From Nitzschia putrida (taxonomy: Eukaryota; Bacillariophyta; Bacillariophyceae; Bacillariales; Bacillariaceae), in the NCBI GenBank assembly GCA_016586335.1, contig BLYE01000046.1, positions 124,001 to 188,000 of the forward strand: a stretch of DNA of 64,000 nt. Direction: 5' to 3'. The notes under the pieces were generated by a model. It saw nothing but the letters and a program-made list of their open reading frames with translations. It did not search any database and was not told the DNA's origin. The number at the start of each line of letters is the position of its first letter. Positions within the stretch are counted from its first letter, which is position 1. Shown piece by piece: positions 11,786 through 21,499 of the stretch. Position numbers and translations under genes: made by a program.

Positions 11786-11861
11786 ACGCAAACTGTACAG
11801 TAGTGTTAGTTCATCTGCATCGGAGGATGAAATTCAACTGCTGGTTGTTAAACCACCATGA
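11645..11861 (+). other. Unresolved 3' end of the NIPA-like gene
   Basis: The frame starting at 11724 reads VTQKRRKTKWLKRKLYSSVS followed by a SASEDE-type end and a TGA at 11859-11861. It is not reachable in phase from the chosen donor at 11645. Either an unusual splice site is used, or there is a one-base indel. Confidence 0.35.
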
Positions 11862-13116
11862 TGTTGCTCGGCTGCTACTACGAGTCCTCCTCGAGTGCTG
11901 GCATCGGTGATGGTTGGAGCCAGTGCTGTATTCGTTTTCCATACTACTAACATAGCTATCCATGTGTATTTTTATTCCTGGTGGGCGCTGCTGTGTATGG
12001 GGTTGAACATACAGTTTGATGTTGCCCTACATCTCGGAATAGCTTGTACAATAGTGGTAGTAGTAGTATGTTGATGCGAAGCGATCTTTTGACCGGAACG
12101 CAAAGATAGTCATCGGAAGGACCCTGCCGTTGCAGCATCTGACTATTTTGTTCCGCATCTATCAGCTACAACTAAACCCTCACCACGACGGACAATTCCG
12201 GTAGAACTAAGAAACGCGTGAGCGAGACTACCATGTACACAATAGTATGCTCTCGAAACAGAAACAAAGGATTGACCAGAGATGGCAGGGAACATAGCAG
12301 TCATCATCTCTGTGACGATTGAGAATCGGGACCACTACTTCTGTTAGTACAGTACTACTACCACCGGTTCTTCTTTCTCCACTACAGGTACAGTAGTAAT
12401 AGTGCTGTGAGGAGGAGGAGGACGAGGATGGGGATTTGCGACGGCGTAATAGGAGGCGCAACTCAGAAATACGACCACCAGTTCAAGCGCCTGATACATT
12501 TTTCAGGTTACTACTAACAGTTCGGATTCTCCCCATTACTATCATAAAGCCCCGCGAACTCCTCTATCCTCACACATTCCATCATTGTTACTCGTAACGA
12601 AGAGTGATGGATGATGGATGATAATAACGAACGAAGCCACACTTCACAGAAGTCATGTTCTCCGGAATATTGTTCAATCAGCGCAGAGTGATTCATAATG
12701 GTGAATCCTCCTTCTTCTTGGGAGGTATCCATTCGCTGACACAACAGTGAGAAGTGAGAAGGAGCCAAAAAGAAGAGCAAAAAGATATCGGTGTGTGAAA
12801 CAATCACACCACAGTCACAACAGAATCGTTCTTGTTCGGAGCGTTCAATCAGCAGATCCGATAGTGTTCATAATGGGGCATCCCCAATGCGAGGCCTCAA
12901 AAAATATCACTAGAGATTATTTCGGTCTCTAAACGCCTGTCCCCTAAATAGCTTGTTGCCGTATTGTCATTCTGAAATTGCCACTTCGCTTTACTGGCGT
13001 GGTTTGCGACGTCGAATTTCCCCGATGACTGATTCCTGATTTCCTCTTCCTCACACAATTTTTAATTTACAGAATCGTACTAGTAGTAAAGCACATCACC
13101 GCAACAAGGACAAACA
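11786..13116. other. Gene-poor stretch, about 1.3 kb
   Basis: No gene is supported. A block around 12520-12560 (gttcggatt, then aaagccccg and aactcct) recurs at about 15190-15260, indicating an old duplication that also includes the small ORF downstream of each copy. GTTAGTAC-type short palindromes occur near 12335-12360. Confidence 0.55.
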
Positions 13117-13506
13117 ATGACATCCAACACAAACAAGAACACAAGTAATGATCGACGATTTGCGGATGCATCCACACATCTGTCTCTAATGGAAATCCAA
13201 TATCAGCAGCAACTCCGAGGAAGAGGAGGTACAACTTCGTTCTTCCAAGAACAACTAGAACGACAAGTTCCCCTACTACTACCCTCCATTCGATCCTTTG
13301 GAGGTGTGCAAAAAAGTAAACTTTCCAAGCAAGCGATACTCAAGATCCTAGATGCAGCTGTCAAAATTTGTAGTGCCTCTACCAGCACCACCACCACCAC
13401 CTCTCGTGCTCCCAGAAGCAGCAGCAGGATTCATTCTTTTCTTCTTCTTGGTGAGGATGACGAAGACGACAAAGGAGACGCTGGACCTCTTCAACACGAT
13501 CAGTAG
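13117..13506 (+). CDS. Small hypothetical protein A with an ILDAA motif
   Basis: An ATG-started frame of 129 residues, not recognised as any family. The middle carries SKLSKQAILKILDAAVKIC, followed by a Ser/Thr-rich low-complexity run and an acidic end. A second, 53-residue frame at 15521-15682 encodes the related SDLSIKTILEILDAAILIC. The two differ at many third codon positions while the protein motif is kept, which argues for a real coding history. There is no signal peptide or membrane helix. Expression is unproven. Confidence 0.4.
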   Translation: MTSNTNKNTSNDRRFADASTHLSLMEIQYQQQLRGRGGTTSFFQEQLERQVPLLLPSIRSFGGVQKSKLSKQAILKILDAAVKICSASTSTTTTTSRAPRSSSRIHSFLLLGEDDEDDKGDAGPLQHDQ

Positions 13507-13689
13507 TTGAATGACTAGCGATGATCATGAAGCAAGAAGAAGGTACTGTGCTTCCAAGTCATCAAGAGGCAACAAAAACAAGCAAGAACAAGAACCGATA
13601 TGTTGGACAAGAAGAGCAGTGAGTGGTTCGTGAGCAAAACCACAGATAGTAGCACCGCGGGGGCATCAGTCCATCTCGCGGAACGCAGG

Positions 13690-13930
13690 TAAGAGTAGTA
13701 CCGTTAGTACTAACAGTACTCTCTAGAGTAGCAAAGTACAGTACTACTAACGCTAGTACGAACTGCTACAAACGTTAGTACTAGTTGGTAGTACTCTAGC
13801 TAGTAGTAGCTAGAGTAGTTATTGGTAGGTAGTACTAACCTAACATTAGTATATCGCCTTCCTGTGATACCAGGTAGTAGTACTAACGGTAGTACCCACC
13901 GACGTTTGTAGTTTGTAGTTCGCTAGTAGT
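13690..13930. repeat. Cluster of AGTACTAAC/GTTAGTACT palindromic repeats
   Basis: Within about 240 bp the words GTTAGTACTAAC, AGTACTACTAACG, ACGTTAGTACTAG and AGTACTAACGGTAGTAC recur in both orientations. The same palindromic words are scattered in other non-coding parts of the window. Confidence 0.7.
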
Positions 13931-13961
13931 CTGTTAAGTCACGAGTTACTACACAGCAGTG

Positions 13962-14188
13962 TCATTCATTCCTTGACCCCATCGTCCAACAACATCCTCT
14001 TTTCCACCATATCGACCCCAATCACCCCATCGGAGAATCAAAGAAGGTTCAGATACGAGGGCCAGTACGGTAGGATGACTTTTTTCGAAGCGTGTCCTCT
14101 ACTAGTAGTAGTTTGACTGTGGATGGAAAACAAATTGACATTATTTGGAACACCTCCTCCCCCTCCTGAAAATAGAGTGACCGTCACG
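13962..14188 (+). pseudogene. Decayed 5' fragment of NOC4, copy 1
   Basis: The segment aligns with the start of the intact NOC4 gene (about 17186-17405). Shared words include cattcattcct-tgaccccatc, ttttccaccat-tcgacccca, and later tttggaacacctcc-ccctcctgaaaa followed by gtgaccgtca. The NOC4 start codon has become ATA and the middle is partly deleted, so it cannot encode the protein. Homology stops shortly after the fragment. The copy lies inside a unit tandemly repeated at about 14540-15060. Confidence 0.7.
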
Positions 14189-14459
14189 AAGCCGCAGCCC
14201 GTTTCGAAAACGCTACTAGCGCAAACTATTGCACACTTCCTCCTTTACAAAGGGACCTGCTTTGCCAGAACTAAAACTTCCTTCAAGAAATGGGGTACTA
14301 GGGCAACCTGAAGTATGTGGCTGCTTTTGTTCTCTCCCGCCGCCACGTGGGCAATACTATCTTGGCGGAAGAGATCATGCCCTCCAGCAGATCAATTAGG
14401 AGGTTTTCTGAAGAGTGAGGAGGCTTCGCTGGTGGTGGAAACAGCGTCGTTTTGTGTTG

Positions 14460-14545
14460 GTTCATCCTGTTCTATGAGTACTCATGTTTACTACTACTAA
14501 CTAGTACTACTCTACTAGAGTAGAGTGTAGTAGTAGTACCGGTAG
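14460..14545. repeat. Palindromic TAGTAGTA/TACTACTA spacer repeat
   Basis: Between the two tandem units lies a run of actactaactagtactac followed by tctactagagtagag and gtagtagtagtacc. Its halves are inversely complementary and it belongs to the same short-palindrome class as 13690-13930. Confidence 0.55.
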
Positions 14546-14588
14546 TTGTCTACTCTGGTAAGCCACGAATTACACAGCAGTAGTGGCG

Positions 14589-14820
14589 TCAATCATTCCT
14601 GGACCCCATCGTCCAACATCTTCTTTCCACAGTATCGACTCCAACCACCCCAGCGGAGTGTTCCAGCCAAATTACACAACTCATCAAGGAAGTTTCAGAT
14701 TCAAGGGCCAGTGTCAACAGGTAGGATGACTTTTTTCTAAGCGTGTCCTTGTTTGACTGAAGATAGAAAACAAATTTTTGGAACACCTCGCCCCCCTCGT
14801 GAAAATCGGGTGGCCGTCAA
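14589..14820 (+). pseudogene. Decayed 5' fragment of NOC4, copy 2
   Basis: It aligns with the NOC4 start region: tggaccccatcgtcca, tatcgactccaaccacccca, gcggag, then acaactcatcaaggaagt and tcaga, and later tttggaacacctcg and gtggccgtcaa. The ATG has become GTA. It retains the acaactcatcaa segment that copy 1 has lost, so the two copies decayed independently after duplication. It has no coding capacity. Confidence 0.7.
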
Positions 14821-15062
14821 TTTTTGTGTCGATGATGCTAACGGTACGAAAACGCTCCTACTAGTACTAATACAAACTATTTCAATAGCACTTCCTCTCT
14901 TGCAAAGGGATCTCCTTTGGCAGAACTCAAACTTCCTTCAAGAAATGGGGTACTACTCTAGGCTCTAGGGCCACCTGAAGTATGTGGCTGCTTTTGTTCT
15001 CTGTCCCGCCTCCTACTTACGCGTTGTTCTGAGGAGTGAGGCTGTACTCGTACTGGAACAGG

Positions 15063-15520
15063 AGGTTAACTGTGTCAGTACGTTAGCAGTTATTAGTAGT
15101 AGTAGGTTATAGAATTGGTGGGGTGGTGGTGGAGGTGGTGTGTTCGGCGCAAATGAGAAGACATGCCCCGTGTTGTGTTTTTTGTCACAAGTTCGGATTG
15201 TCGCATTATAAATTATAAACGACCCCCGACCAACAACCTAAAGCCCCGAGAAGAACTCCTAACGTTAGTAGTACTGTTAGAAAAATAATGTTCACCTACT
15301 ATGGTGCCTGTATTGTTAATTATTAAGAACACCTCAACACCGCACGCTTCTTGGGAAGAAGTTTGTTCAAAAAGCGCAGAGACGATGATGATGAAAGAAG
15401 ACGATGTAAGATCGTCAGACATTAAATAGAATTTTGACGGAGCAGTGAAATCGACAAAAGCTTCCAAAAAACACAACATCAAGAAACAAGCAAAGTGGGA
15501 GACAAATACCTCCATCAAGA
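15063..15520. other. Intergenic stretch upstream of small ORF B
   Basis: No gene is supported. A CTAACGTTAGTAGTAC palindrome lies at about 15259-15274. The segment 15190-15260 resembles 12520-12560. Confidence 0.5.
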
Positions 15521-15682
15521 ATGGCACTCACAAAAGGAAACTCAAGGTCGAACAATTCTACAAGGGGCCATGGCAATGGCAATGAAAGCGACTTATCCAT
15601 CAAGACTATTTTGGAGATTTTGGATGCTGCCATTCTGATATGTAGGAGTGATGGTGAAGATCGCAAAGGTGTACAAGTATAG
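15521..15682 (+). CDS. Small hypothetical protein B with an ILDAA motif
   Basis: ATG at 15521 and TAG at 15680-15682 give 53 residues. The core SDLSIKTILEILDAAILIC matches the core of small protein A (13117-13506) at 11 of 19 positions, and is again followed by a Ser/Asp-rich stretch. The size and lack of known domains make this a weak gene call. The shared motif is the main reason for listing it. Confidence 0.3.
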   Translation: MALTKGNSRSNNSTRGHGNGNESDLSIKTILEILDAAILICRSDGEDRKGVQV

Positions 15683-17227
15683 GAAAGAAGGAGCGGCACA
15701 ACAAGGAGCAAAGGAACAGCAAAAGAAGGAGATGATAGAGGAAGTGATTGTTATTCAATAACCAAATAGTAGGCTCCAATTTCAACGTTGTATATGTAAC
15801 AGGACATCACAACATCGAGATGGAACCCCACTGTACGCATACTTTCATACTGTACAACCGAAAAACTCCTACAGAGTTTACTGGCCCGGCTGTAGAGTGT
15901 CGAAGAAAATGGATAGTGAAAGTGAAAGAACCAGCCAAACAGCGAAGCATGCTGTGTTCAAACCATCCGCGGACCCAAAAGACCCCCCTAAGCTTCGTTG
16001 TCTTGATCGGTTTAGAGCACATCCTTACCACCGCTCCTTTCTGAGCTCGCTCTCCTTGAAATGTCATCTACTCAACTGTCCTGCGAGACACTGAATAGTG
16101 GCAGCCCCTCACCATTCACTGCTGCCACGAATGATGGATCAATGTCTAGCAATGGTACTTGGGGCTGGGAGTTTCTCGCCGCTATGAAAACACTTTCCTT
16201 GGGATCATCCTCGATAGCGGTAGCTTTTGAAGAGCCATTGTCGCAGTGATTAGTTTCCTTAGCAATGTCTGACTGATCTGGTGCATCATTGCAACGATGT
16301 GTACTGCACTCATTTGTTTGAATGATGACCCTCTTGTTGCACCCCATCTTTGGTGAGGTCCTTATTCTTGGCGACGTCAGCGTCAAGCCCATGCGCCAGA
16401 GGAGAGTAGATATTACTTTATGACAGTCGGTTGCTCACATTGACAATCCCCCCCCCCCCCCTTCTTTTTGCTCCTCGCTTTTGCTTTCAGAATCTTTCAG
16501 GCATCAATGGTGCTCAGCAGGATACCCGCACCGGTTGACGGCAGGGTAGCCGCTGAGAAGTTCCCATTCGAGCGCCAAAATAGACTCACATGCTCAATTA
16601 GGTGGGACCATCTCATACTGTTCCCCCTCGGCAACGACCGACTGGTTCTTCGAGGAACGGACGAATCAAAGTTGGCCCGCGATAGATTGATACCGTACAA
16701 AGCGCGGAAGAACGGCAACACACACTTCATTTTGACCCCCTGAGACTGGAACCCGTCAATCATTTGTGCAGCACTGCATTCGTTTCTTTCCATTGTGGGC
16801 GTTGGGCATGAGGTAGTCTCCTCCTGTAATGCTCATGTCGTGGATTCCGCGATGGTGATAGACGTCGCCGTGAGATAAACCAGGTGATCTTGTTATTTGC
16901 TTTGCTTGTTCACACTAGAAGAAAACTCACAGCTGTTCCGGTCAAACGCAGCATGTTGTTGCATAGAGTATGATGCAAGGAGTTCACTTCATGTCTGCAC
17001 TAACTTTTTACCGGTAGCACAGTATCGGCACTACCAAAAGGAAATTCGTTGACGACGTTCATGCTTGACAATGCTTTGTTGCTTTGTTGTTCGTTGCTGG
17101 CAGAAACAAGCGCGAGTCACGAGTCCTGAATCAAAGGAATCATGTGACCCACGGTTAATGCACAGACGGTCGATCAAAGAACTCCATTCATTCCTCGACC
17201 CCATCCACCATTTTTTCTTTTTCCACC
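15683..17227. other. Gene-poor stretch upstream of NOC4
   Basis: Short frames overlap on both strands at 15748-16793. None has a recognisable domain. A run of 14 C lies at 16448-16461. The last 200 bp contain the NOC4 promoter and 5' UTR, from which the two upstream pseudogene copies derive. Confidence 0.55.
16448..16461 (+). repeat. Run of 14 C
   Basis: Homopolymer of C in the gene-poor stretch upstream of NOC4; its length may be uncertain in the assembly. Confidence 0.85.
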
Positions 17228-18865
17228 ATGTCGACCCCAACCTCCCCCGCGGAGGTTACCAACCAAATCAAACAACTCATCAAAGAAGTCTCAGACACAA
17301 GGGCTGATGCTACTCGATTGGATGAACTTCGAAGAGTTTACTCTCGTTTGACGGCAGATGGAGAATTGAAATTTGGAACACCTCCCCCTGAAAACCCAGT
17401 GGCCGCCAAGTGGCATTCCTTTCTCATGAAGAACCACAAAAAGTTGGTTTCTCAATTGTGCGATCGCGTGGAGCTTGGAAGACACTCTGCCATTCGTTGC
17501 TTGTGGGGTGTTATTGCTGGATCCCCTTTTACTACCCCAAACAAGTACCATCAGGTGCATCTGGACTTGTTGCTTCAGTGGCTCCGAGCCATGACCCAAC
17601 AAGAGTCGGATGAAATGGACCGTGCCATGCGACACATGGTGGAGGGAGAATTTATCAAGCCATTCCGTGATGTCCAATACTTTGCTTTGATTGCCCTCAC
17701 TCGACTTGCACATGAAGCCTACGAAAACCCCAACGACACAGGAAATGTGGCCGAGAAAATTTTGGAATTGCTCATGATTATTCCTGTACCCAAATCCCAA
17801 GATGAAATGGATGAGAGTCAATATTTGTTCCCACCTCCCAAGGACATCAAACCTGAAGATGAGGCAAAGGTTGAGGAAGTGAGTGACGAGGAGGAGGAAG
17901 AGGAGGATGACGACGAGGATGACGACGAGGATTCTAGTGACGAAGAAGAGGAGGAGAAACCAGAAAAAGACACAAGTCGGCCGCAAAAGCGTCAAAAAGT
18001 TCAATACAAGCTTACATTCCAACGCAAGGGCCGTTTTCTAAGAGAATACCAAAAGGCTTGGTTGGCTGTCTTGAGACTCAACTTGTCTCTCCACTCATTG
18101 AAGCGATCCTTGTCCTTTTTGTCCCACTATGTGTTGGACTTTGTTCCTACTCCCCTTCGATTTGCGGACTTTTTCATGCAAGCCTATACAGATCATGGAT
18201 CGGGTATTGTGGGAGTATTGGCGTTGGATGGTATTTTCTCGCTGATCACCGAACACGGATTGGAATACCCTGACTTTTACAAGCAACTGTACCGTTTGGT
18301 ATCTTCCCGTGTTCTGTATGCCAAATATCGATCACGATTCTATAGTCTGCTGACAAAATGTCTTGTTCGGAACCAGATGCTTCCCGCGCACGTCGTGGCA
18401 GCCTTTTGCAAGCGCCTCTGTCGAGCCGCCTTGAGCGGTCCTCCTGCCGGTGCCTTGTTCGTTTTGGCATTGGTATCCAACCTGTTGCGAAAGCATCCCG
18501 AGTGTGCCTGTCTCGTCCATCGACAGGGAGATGATAAAATGGAAGACAAATTCTTGGCCGAAGAGAATGATCCCACACAAACCCAAGCCTTGCAAAGTTC
18601 CTTGTGGGAACTCAGGGCATTGGAACAGCACTATTACCATCCCATTTCTACTCTGGCCGAGTCCATTGGCACACCGGGCGAAGCCAAGGCTCCTTATCAC
18701 AACATTGAGGAATTTTCCGAGCACACATACAAGTCCTTGTTTGATCAAGAACGCAAAAAGAAGGGAAACAAGACGGCGTTGACGTTCCAGGAACCCGAGG
18801 CCCTGTTTGGCAAGAATGACATGTTTGCCGGCTTTTTGAGTATCGGAGAAGAAACCAGCGCATAA
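17228..18865 (+). CDS. NOC4: Nucleolar complex protein 4 (CBF/Mak21 family)
   Basis: This is a single-exon 545-residue protein. In yeast and animals Noc4 pairs with Nop14 and acts in 40S subunit maturation and export in the nucleolus. The CBF/Mak21-type C-terminal half is clear: LALDGIFSLI, YPDFYKQLYRLVS, YAKYRSRFYSLLTKCL, AAFCKRLCRAALSGPPAGAL, NLLRKHPEC, LVHR and LQSSLWELRALEQHYYHP follow the Noc4 order. An acidic Glu/Asp run lies at about 218-245, next to a KRQKVQ basic patch. Length fits the family (about 500-550). The 5' end of this gene has given rise to two pseudogene fragments upstream. The stop lies 88 bp from the convergent LENG1-like stop. Confidence 0.9.
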   Translation: MSTPTSPAEVTNQIKQLIKEVSDTRADATRLDELRRVYSRLTADGELKFGTPPPENPVAAKWHSFLMKNHKKLVSQLCDRVELGRHSAIRCLWGVIAGSPFTTPNKYHQVHLDLLLQWLRAMTQQESDEMDRAMRHMVEGEFIKPFRDVQYFALIALTRLAHEAYENPNDTGNVAEKILELLMIIPVPKSQDEMDESQYLFPPPKDIKPEDEAKVEEVSDEEEEEEDDDEDDDEDSSDEEEEEKPEKDTSRPQKRQKVQYKLTFQRKGRFLREYQKAWLAVLRLNLSLHSLKRSLSFLSHYVLDFVPTPLRFADFFMQAYTDHGSGIVGVLALDGIFSLITEHGLEYPDFYKQLYRLVSSRVLYAKYRSRFYSLLTKCLVRNQMLPAHVVAAFCKRLCRAALSGPPAGALFVLALVSNLLRKHPECACLVHRQGDDKMEDKFLAEENDPTQTQALQSSLWELRALEQHYYHPISTLAESIGTPGEAKAPYHNIEEFSEHTYKSLFDQERKKKGNKTALTFQEPEALFGKNDMFAGFLSIGEETSA

Positions 18866-18953
18866 GATAGTACTTTAGATGACTGTGAAACATTGGGGGC
18901 AAAGCATTCCGATGGCAATACTGTACTCGTACTGTGATTATCATGGCACATGG

Positions 18954-19850
18954 TTAGTTTCGACTGAATCTTGGGTTGTATTGATCTTGATACCTCGAAC
19001 TTTGGTGTCCCCGTTCCCTTTGAATCATGCTTTCTTGCCGTTGACGTTCCAATGCTTCTCGTTCCAACCGTTCCTTTCGTAGTTCTTCGATAGTAGGATC
19101 GGCTACTTTTCGTACAGGAGTTGCTTCTTCGTCGGACTCCTTGTGTTTTCTGCTTCGTTTGGACCGTTTCTCGTCTCTAGAAGAATGTCGACAGGAATGT
19201 CGACTAGTATGCTTGGAGGAACGCCGATGTTTTCGTCGTCTGGATCTCTCGGCAGAGTGATTACTGTGGCTACTGTCGGAATCACGGGAAGTATCTCGTT
19301 TCCGCCTCGATCTTTGGGAGGAACTCGGTTTCTTTTCCCGGGTGGTTTCATCGGAAGTTTTCGTGCTGTTGACTTCAGGGTGTGTTGCTGGTACTGTGGA
19401 TGGGCGCGAAGGACAAATATCCTTCATGGGATCCAATTGATTCTTGTGTCGTTCTTCTTTTGGATTGGTTGTTTTTCCCGTGGACGAAGGATGACCAAGA
19501 TAAAAGGGAGTGGGAGCGTTGCGGACCGAGGCACCAAGGAACTCGGGATGAACTCCTTTGTTGATGGCAGGTGGAGACACGGCCTTACGAACCATTTTGT
19601 CATTATGCTCCTTTTCTTCTGCAGCAAATAAACTGAATCTCTCTTTGGATTCTGCATCGTCATGGTTGCTGTTGGCAGATGATGGTGCCAGTTGTTTTCG
19701 TCGTAGGATGGAAACTTCTTTTTGCTCCTGTTGACGCTTTTGTTCTTGTTGTCTGGCATGCTCTGCTTCATCGCGTAGTACTCGTTCTACATTGTCAGGA
19801 TTCCAAGGACAATAACTCTTTTTGGGTAAAATGACTAGACGACCCGACAT
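18954..19850 (-). CDS. LENG1-like protein with N-terminal CIR domain
   Basis: ATG (complement of 19848-19850) starts a 298-residue protein. The frame is open further upstream, but that part overlaps the divergent TAN1-like gene. The N-terminus has VILPKKSYCPWNPDNVERVL and RDEAEHARQQEQ, the CIR-N/LENG1 pattern, followed by an LRRK motif. A short TPFYLG segment corresponds to the WYL-like box of LENG1 proteins. The rest is a Ser/Arg/Lys-rich region and a C-terminal charged coiled-coil segment (IEELRKERLEREALERQR). LENG1-family proteins are linked to spliceosome-type nuclear complexes. The exact role here is inferred. Confidence 0.75.
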   Translation of the reverse strand: MSGRLVILPKKSYCPWNPDNVERVLRDEAEHARQQEQKRQQEQKEVSILRRKQLAPSSANSNHDDAESKERFSLFAAEEKEHNDKMVRKAVSPPAINKGVHPEFLGASVRNAPTPFYLGHPSSTGKTTNPKEERHKNQLDPMKDICPSRPSTVPATHPEVNSTKTSDETTREKKPSSSQRSRRKRDTSRDSDSSHSNHSAERSRRRKHRRSSKHTSRHSCRHSSRDEKRSKRSRKHKESDEEATPVRKVADPTIEELRKERLEREALERQRQESMIQRERGHQSSRYQDQYNPRFSRN

Positions 19851-20109
19851 GTTGCACGAAACAATCTCACTTTGGAGTAGGAAAGGGTGGAAAGGTGGAA
19901 CAGCAGCAGAAGAGTGTGCTGGTGGTAGTTGAGGTGGACAAGAATCCCGTGATGACGTGGGTCCCGAGAACACAATCCACGTGGATGCTCGTTGACGTCT
20001 TGATCGTCTGTCCAACACCACTTGGACAACAACATCATGACCAACGACGACCGACCGAACTCCACTGCCACCACTGCTCCTTTTCTCACAACAACAGCAT
20101 AGAATCGCC

Positions 20110-21135
20110 ATGAGCAGTGACTCCAAATCAGGTGGTAGTGGCGCTGCTGCTTCTGCCAACAAGACACACAATACAGATGCCAAGTCTTCCATGAGAAAAC
20201 GAAAGTATTTGGAACGAACCCGTCGGGCCAACCTCGTCAAGACGCACAGACGAGGTGGACCCGGTATTCTCATGACATGTGAGACGGGGAAAGAATTCAA
20301 ATGTCAGCGAGAAGGTTTGGAAATCATTCAGCACTACTTTGATCGACAAAATAACAAGACCGGATCGAATGCAGAAGAAGAAAAAGAGGCTTCGAAAGGT
20401 GAAAGCTTGAGTCTTGAAGAAGAATTGAAGCAATTGAAGGAAAAGGATGATAAGAACGATGTCTTGTCTTTTGGAATCTTTGAAACAGGATGCCGTGGAA
20501 CCGTTTTTGTATTGCATACGGATCCCGAGAGCGACAGTAGCAACAACGATAAGACCAGCGACAAGGATGAGTCCGACAAGAAACGTGCCCGCACCGACGA
20601 GACTCCTACCGAAAGTGCAGACGACAAGACAACAACAACAACCACCACCACCACTGATCCGCAACCCATCCCCGTCCCTACTTGGGATCCCGTCCCCTTG
20701 GTTCAACAAGTCTTGTCGGATTTAAAGAGTGACAATGCCCAAGCCAAACAAGCCCCTAGCTCTCGATTTGTCTGGCGCATGATTCCTATTCAAGCCACAT
20801 GTTACACCTCCCAAAAGGAATTGCAACAAACCAGTCGCATGCTATTGGAACGCAACAAGTCCATGTGGGAGAAAGAGCCTCCTAAAACGTTCGGTATTGC
20901 CTTGAAACGGCGATTGTGTGGTGACAAGACCTTGTCGAAACCCGTCATTATTGATACCGTAGCCGAGCAAGTGTTGGAGATGTATCCCGACTGCAAAGTC
21001 CATTTGGATCATCCCGATCTCACCGTGGTGGTGGAAGTCTGCAAGACATTGTGTGGACTGTCCATCATTCCCAACCGTCACGATGATTTTGGAAACTTTA
21101 ACTTGGTGGTAGCCCGGGAACGCGAGGAAGAGTAA
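20110..21135 (+). CDS. THUMP-domain protein, TAN1/THUMPD1-like
   Basis: This is a single-exon 341-residue protein. TAN1 binds tRNA and, with the acetyltransferase Kre33/NAT10, makes N4-acetylcytidine in tRNA Ser and Leu. The N-terminal part has GPGILMTCETGKEFKCQREG, typical of this family, then EIIQHYF and a FGIFETGCRGTVF segment. A Glu/Lys- and Thr-rich insert follows (about 145-190). The THUMP core near residues 217-335 includes RFVWRMIPIQATC, FGIALKRRL, DHPDLTVVVEVC and LCGLSII. It is divergent from the LENG1-like gene, with about 260 bp between starts. Confidence 0.85.
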   Translation: MSSDSKSGGSGAAASANKTHNTDAKSSMRKRKYLERTRRANLVKTHRRGGPGILMTCETGKEFKCQREGLEIIQHYFDRQNNKTGSNAEEEKEASKGESLSLEEELKQLKEKDDKNDVLSFGIFETGCRGTVFVLHTDPESDSSNNDKTSDKDESDKKRARTDETPTESADDKTTTTTTTTTDPQPIPVPTWDPVPLVQQVLSDLKSDNAQAKQAPSSRFVWRMIPIQATCYTSQKELQQTSRMLLERNKSMWEKEPPKTFGIALKRRLCGDKTLSKPVIIDTVAEQVLEMYPDCKVHLDHPDLTVVVEVCKTLCGLSIIPNRHDDFGNFNLVVAREREEE

Positions 21136-21499
21136 AGTGAAAGAAGCTAGTATTAGTAGGACATGCAATGATTGGTTTGTATGTAGAACAAATGAGAGTA
21201 TTAACTAATAATAATGGTAGTAGAATTCCTAAAAAGTACAGTTTTCACACGGATGCATCTCAGTGCATGTTGATGTATGTAGCAGCCTACGAGCTCAATA
21301 TACAATCGAAACGGAGGGACTGGACCTGCAACGAGTTGGGAGGATGGGCCCCACGTGTGGCCCTTCCAGGAGAATGGTCCGTCTGCTCCAATAGTTGTTC
21401 GATCATGCTTCATGATTCAGCCCCTCACGGATTGGGCATGGAAATAAACGTAGCTTCAAGTATAGCTGACTTGGGTTGGTATGGGTTGGTATACAATGT
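21136..21499. other. Gap between TAN1-like and TPR gene ends
   Basis: Convergent 3' ends. A plus-strand frame (21168-21503) shows no recognisable content. Nothing else is seen. Confidence 0.55.

Larger units (their letters stand above)
13925..15062 (+). repeat. Two tandem units carrying the NOC4 fragments
   Basis: About 13925-14470 and 14540-15062 are diverged direct copies. Both contain the NOC4-derived piece, then aggatgacttttttc-aagcgtgtcct, cttccttcaagaaatggggtac, and cctgaagtatgtggctgctt followed by ttgttctct. The common extension beyond the NOC4 homology shows that one pseudogene arose first and was then duplicated. Confidence 0.7.

Noticed and set aside
17291..18022. 243-codon minus-strand frame opposite NOC4
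   Set aside because: It is antisense to the acidic and conserved part of NOC4, shows no domain, and its hydrophobic runs come from reverse-complemented GAG/GAC codons.
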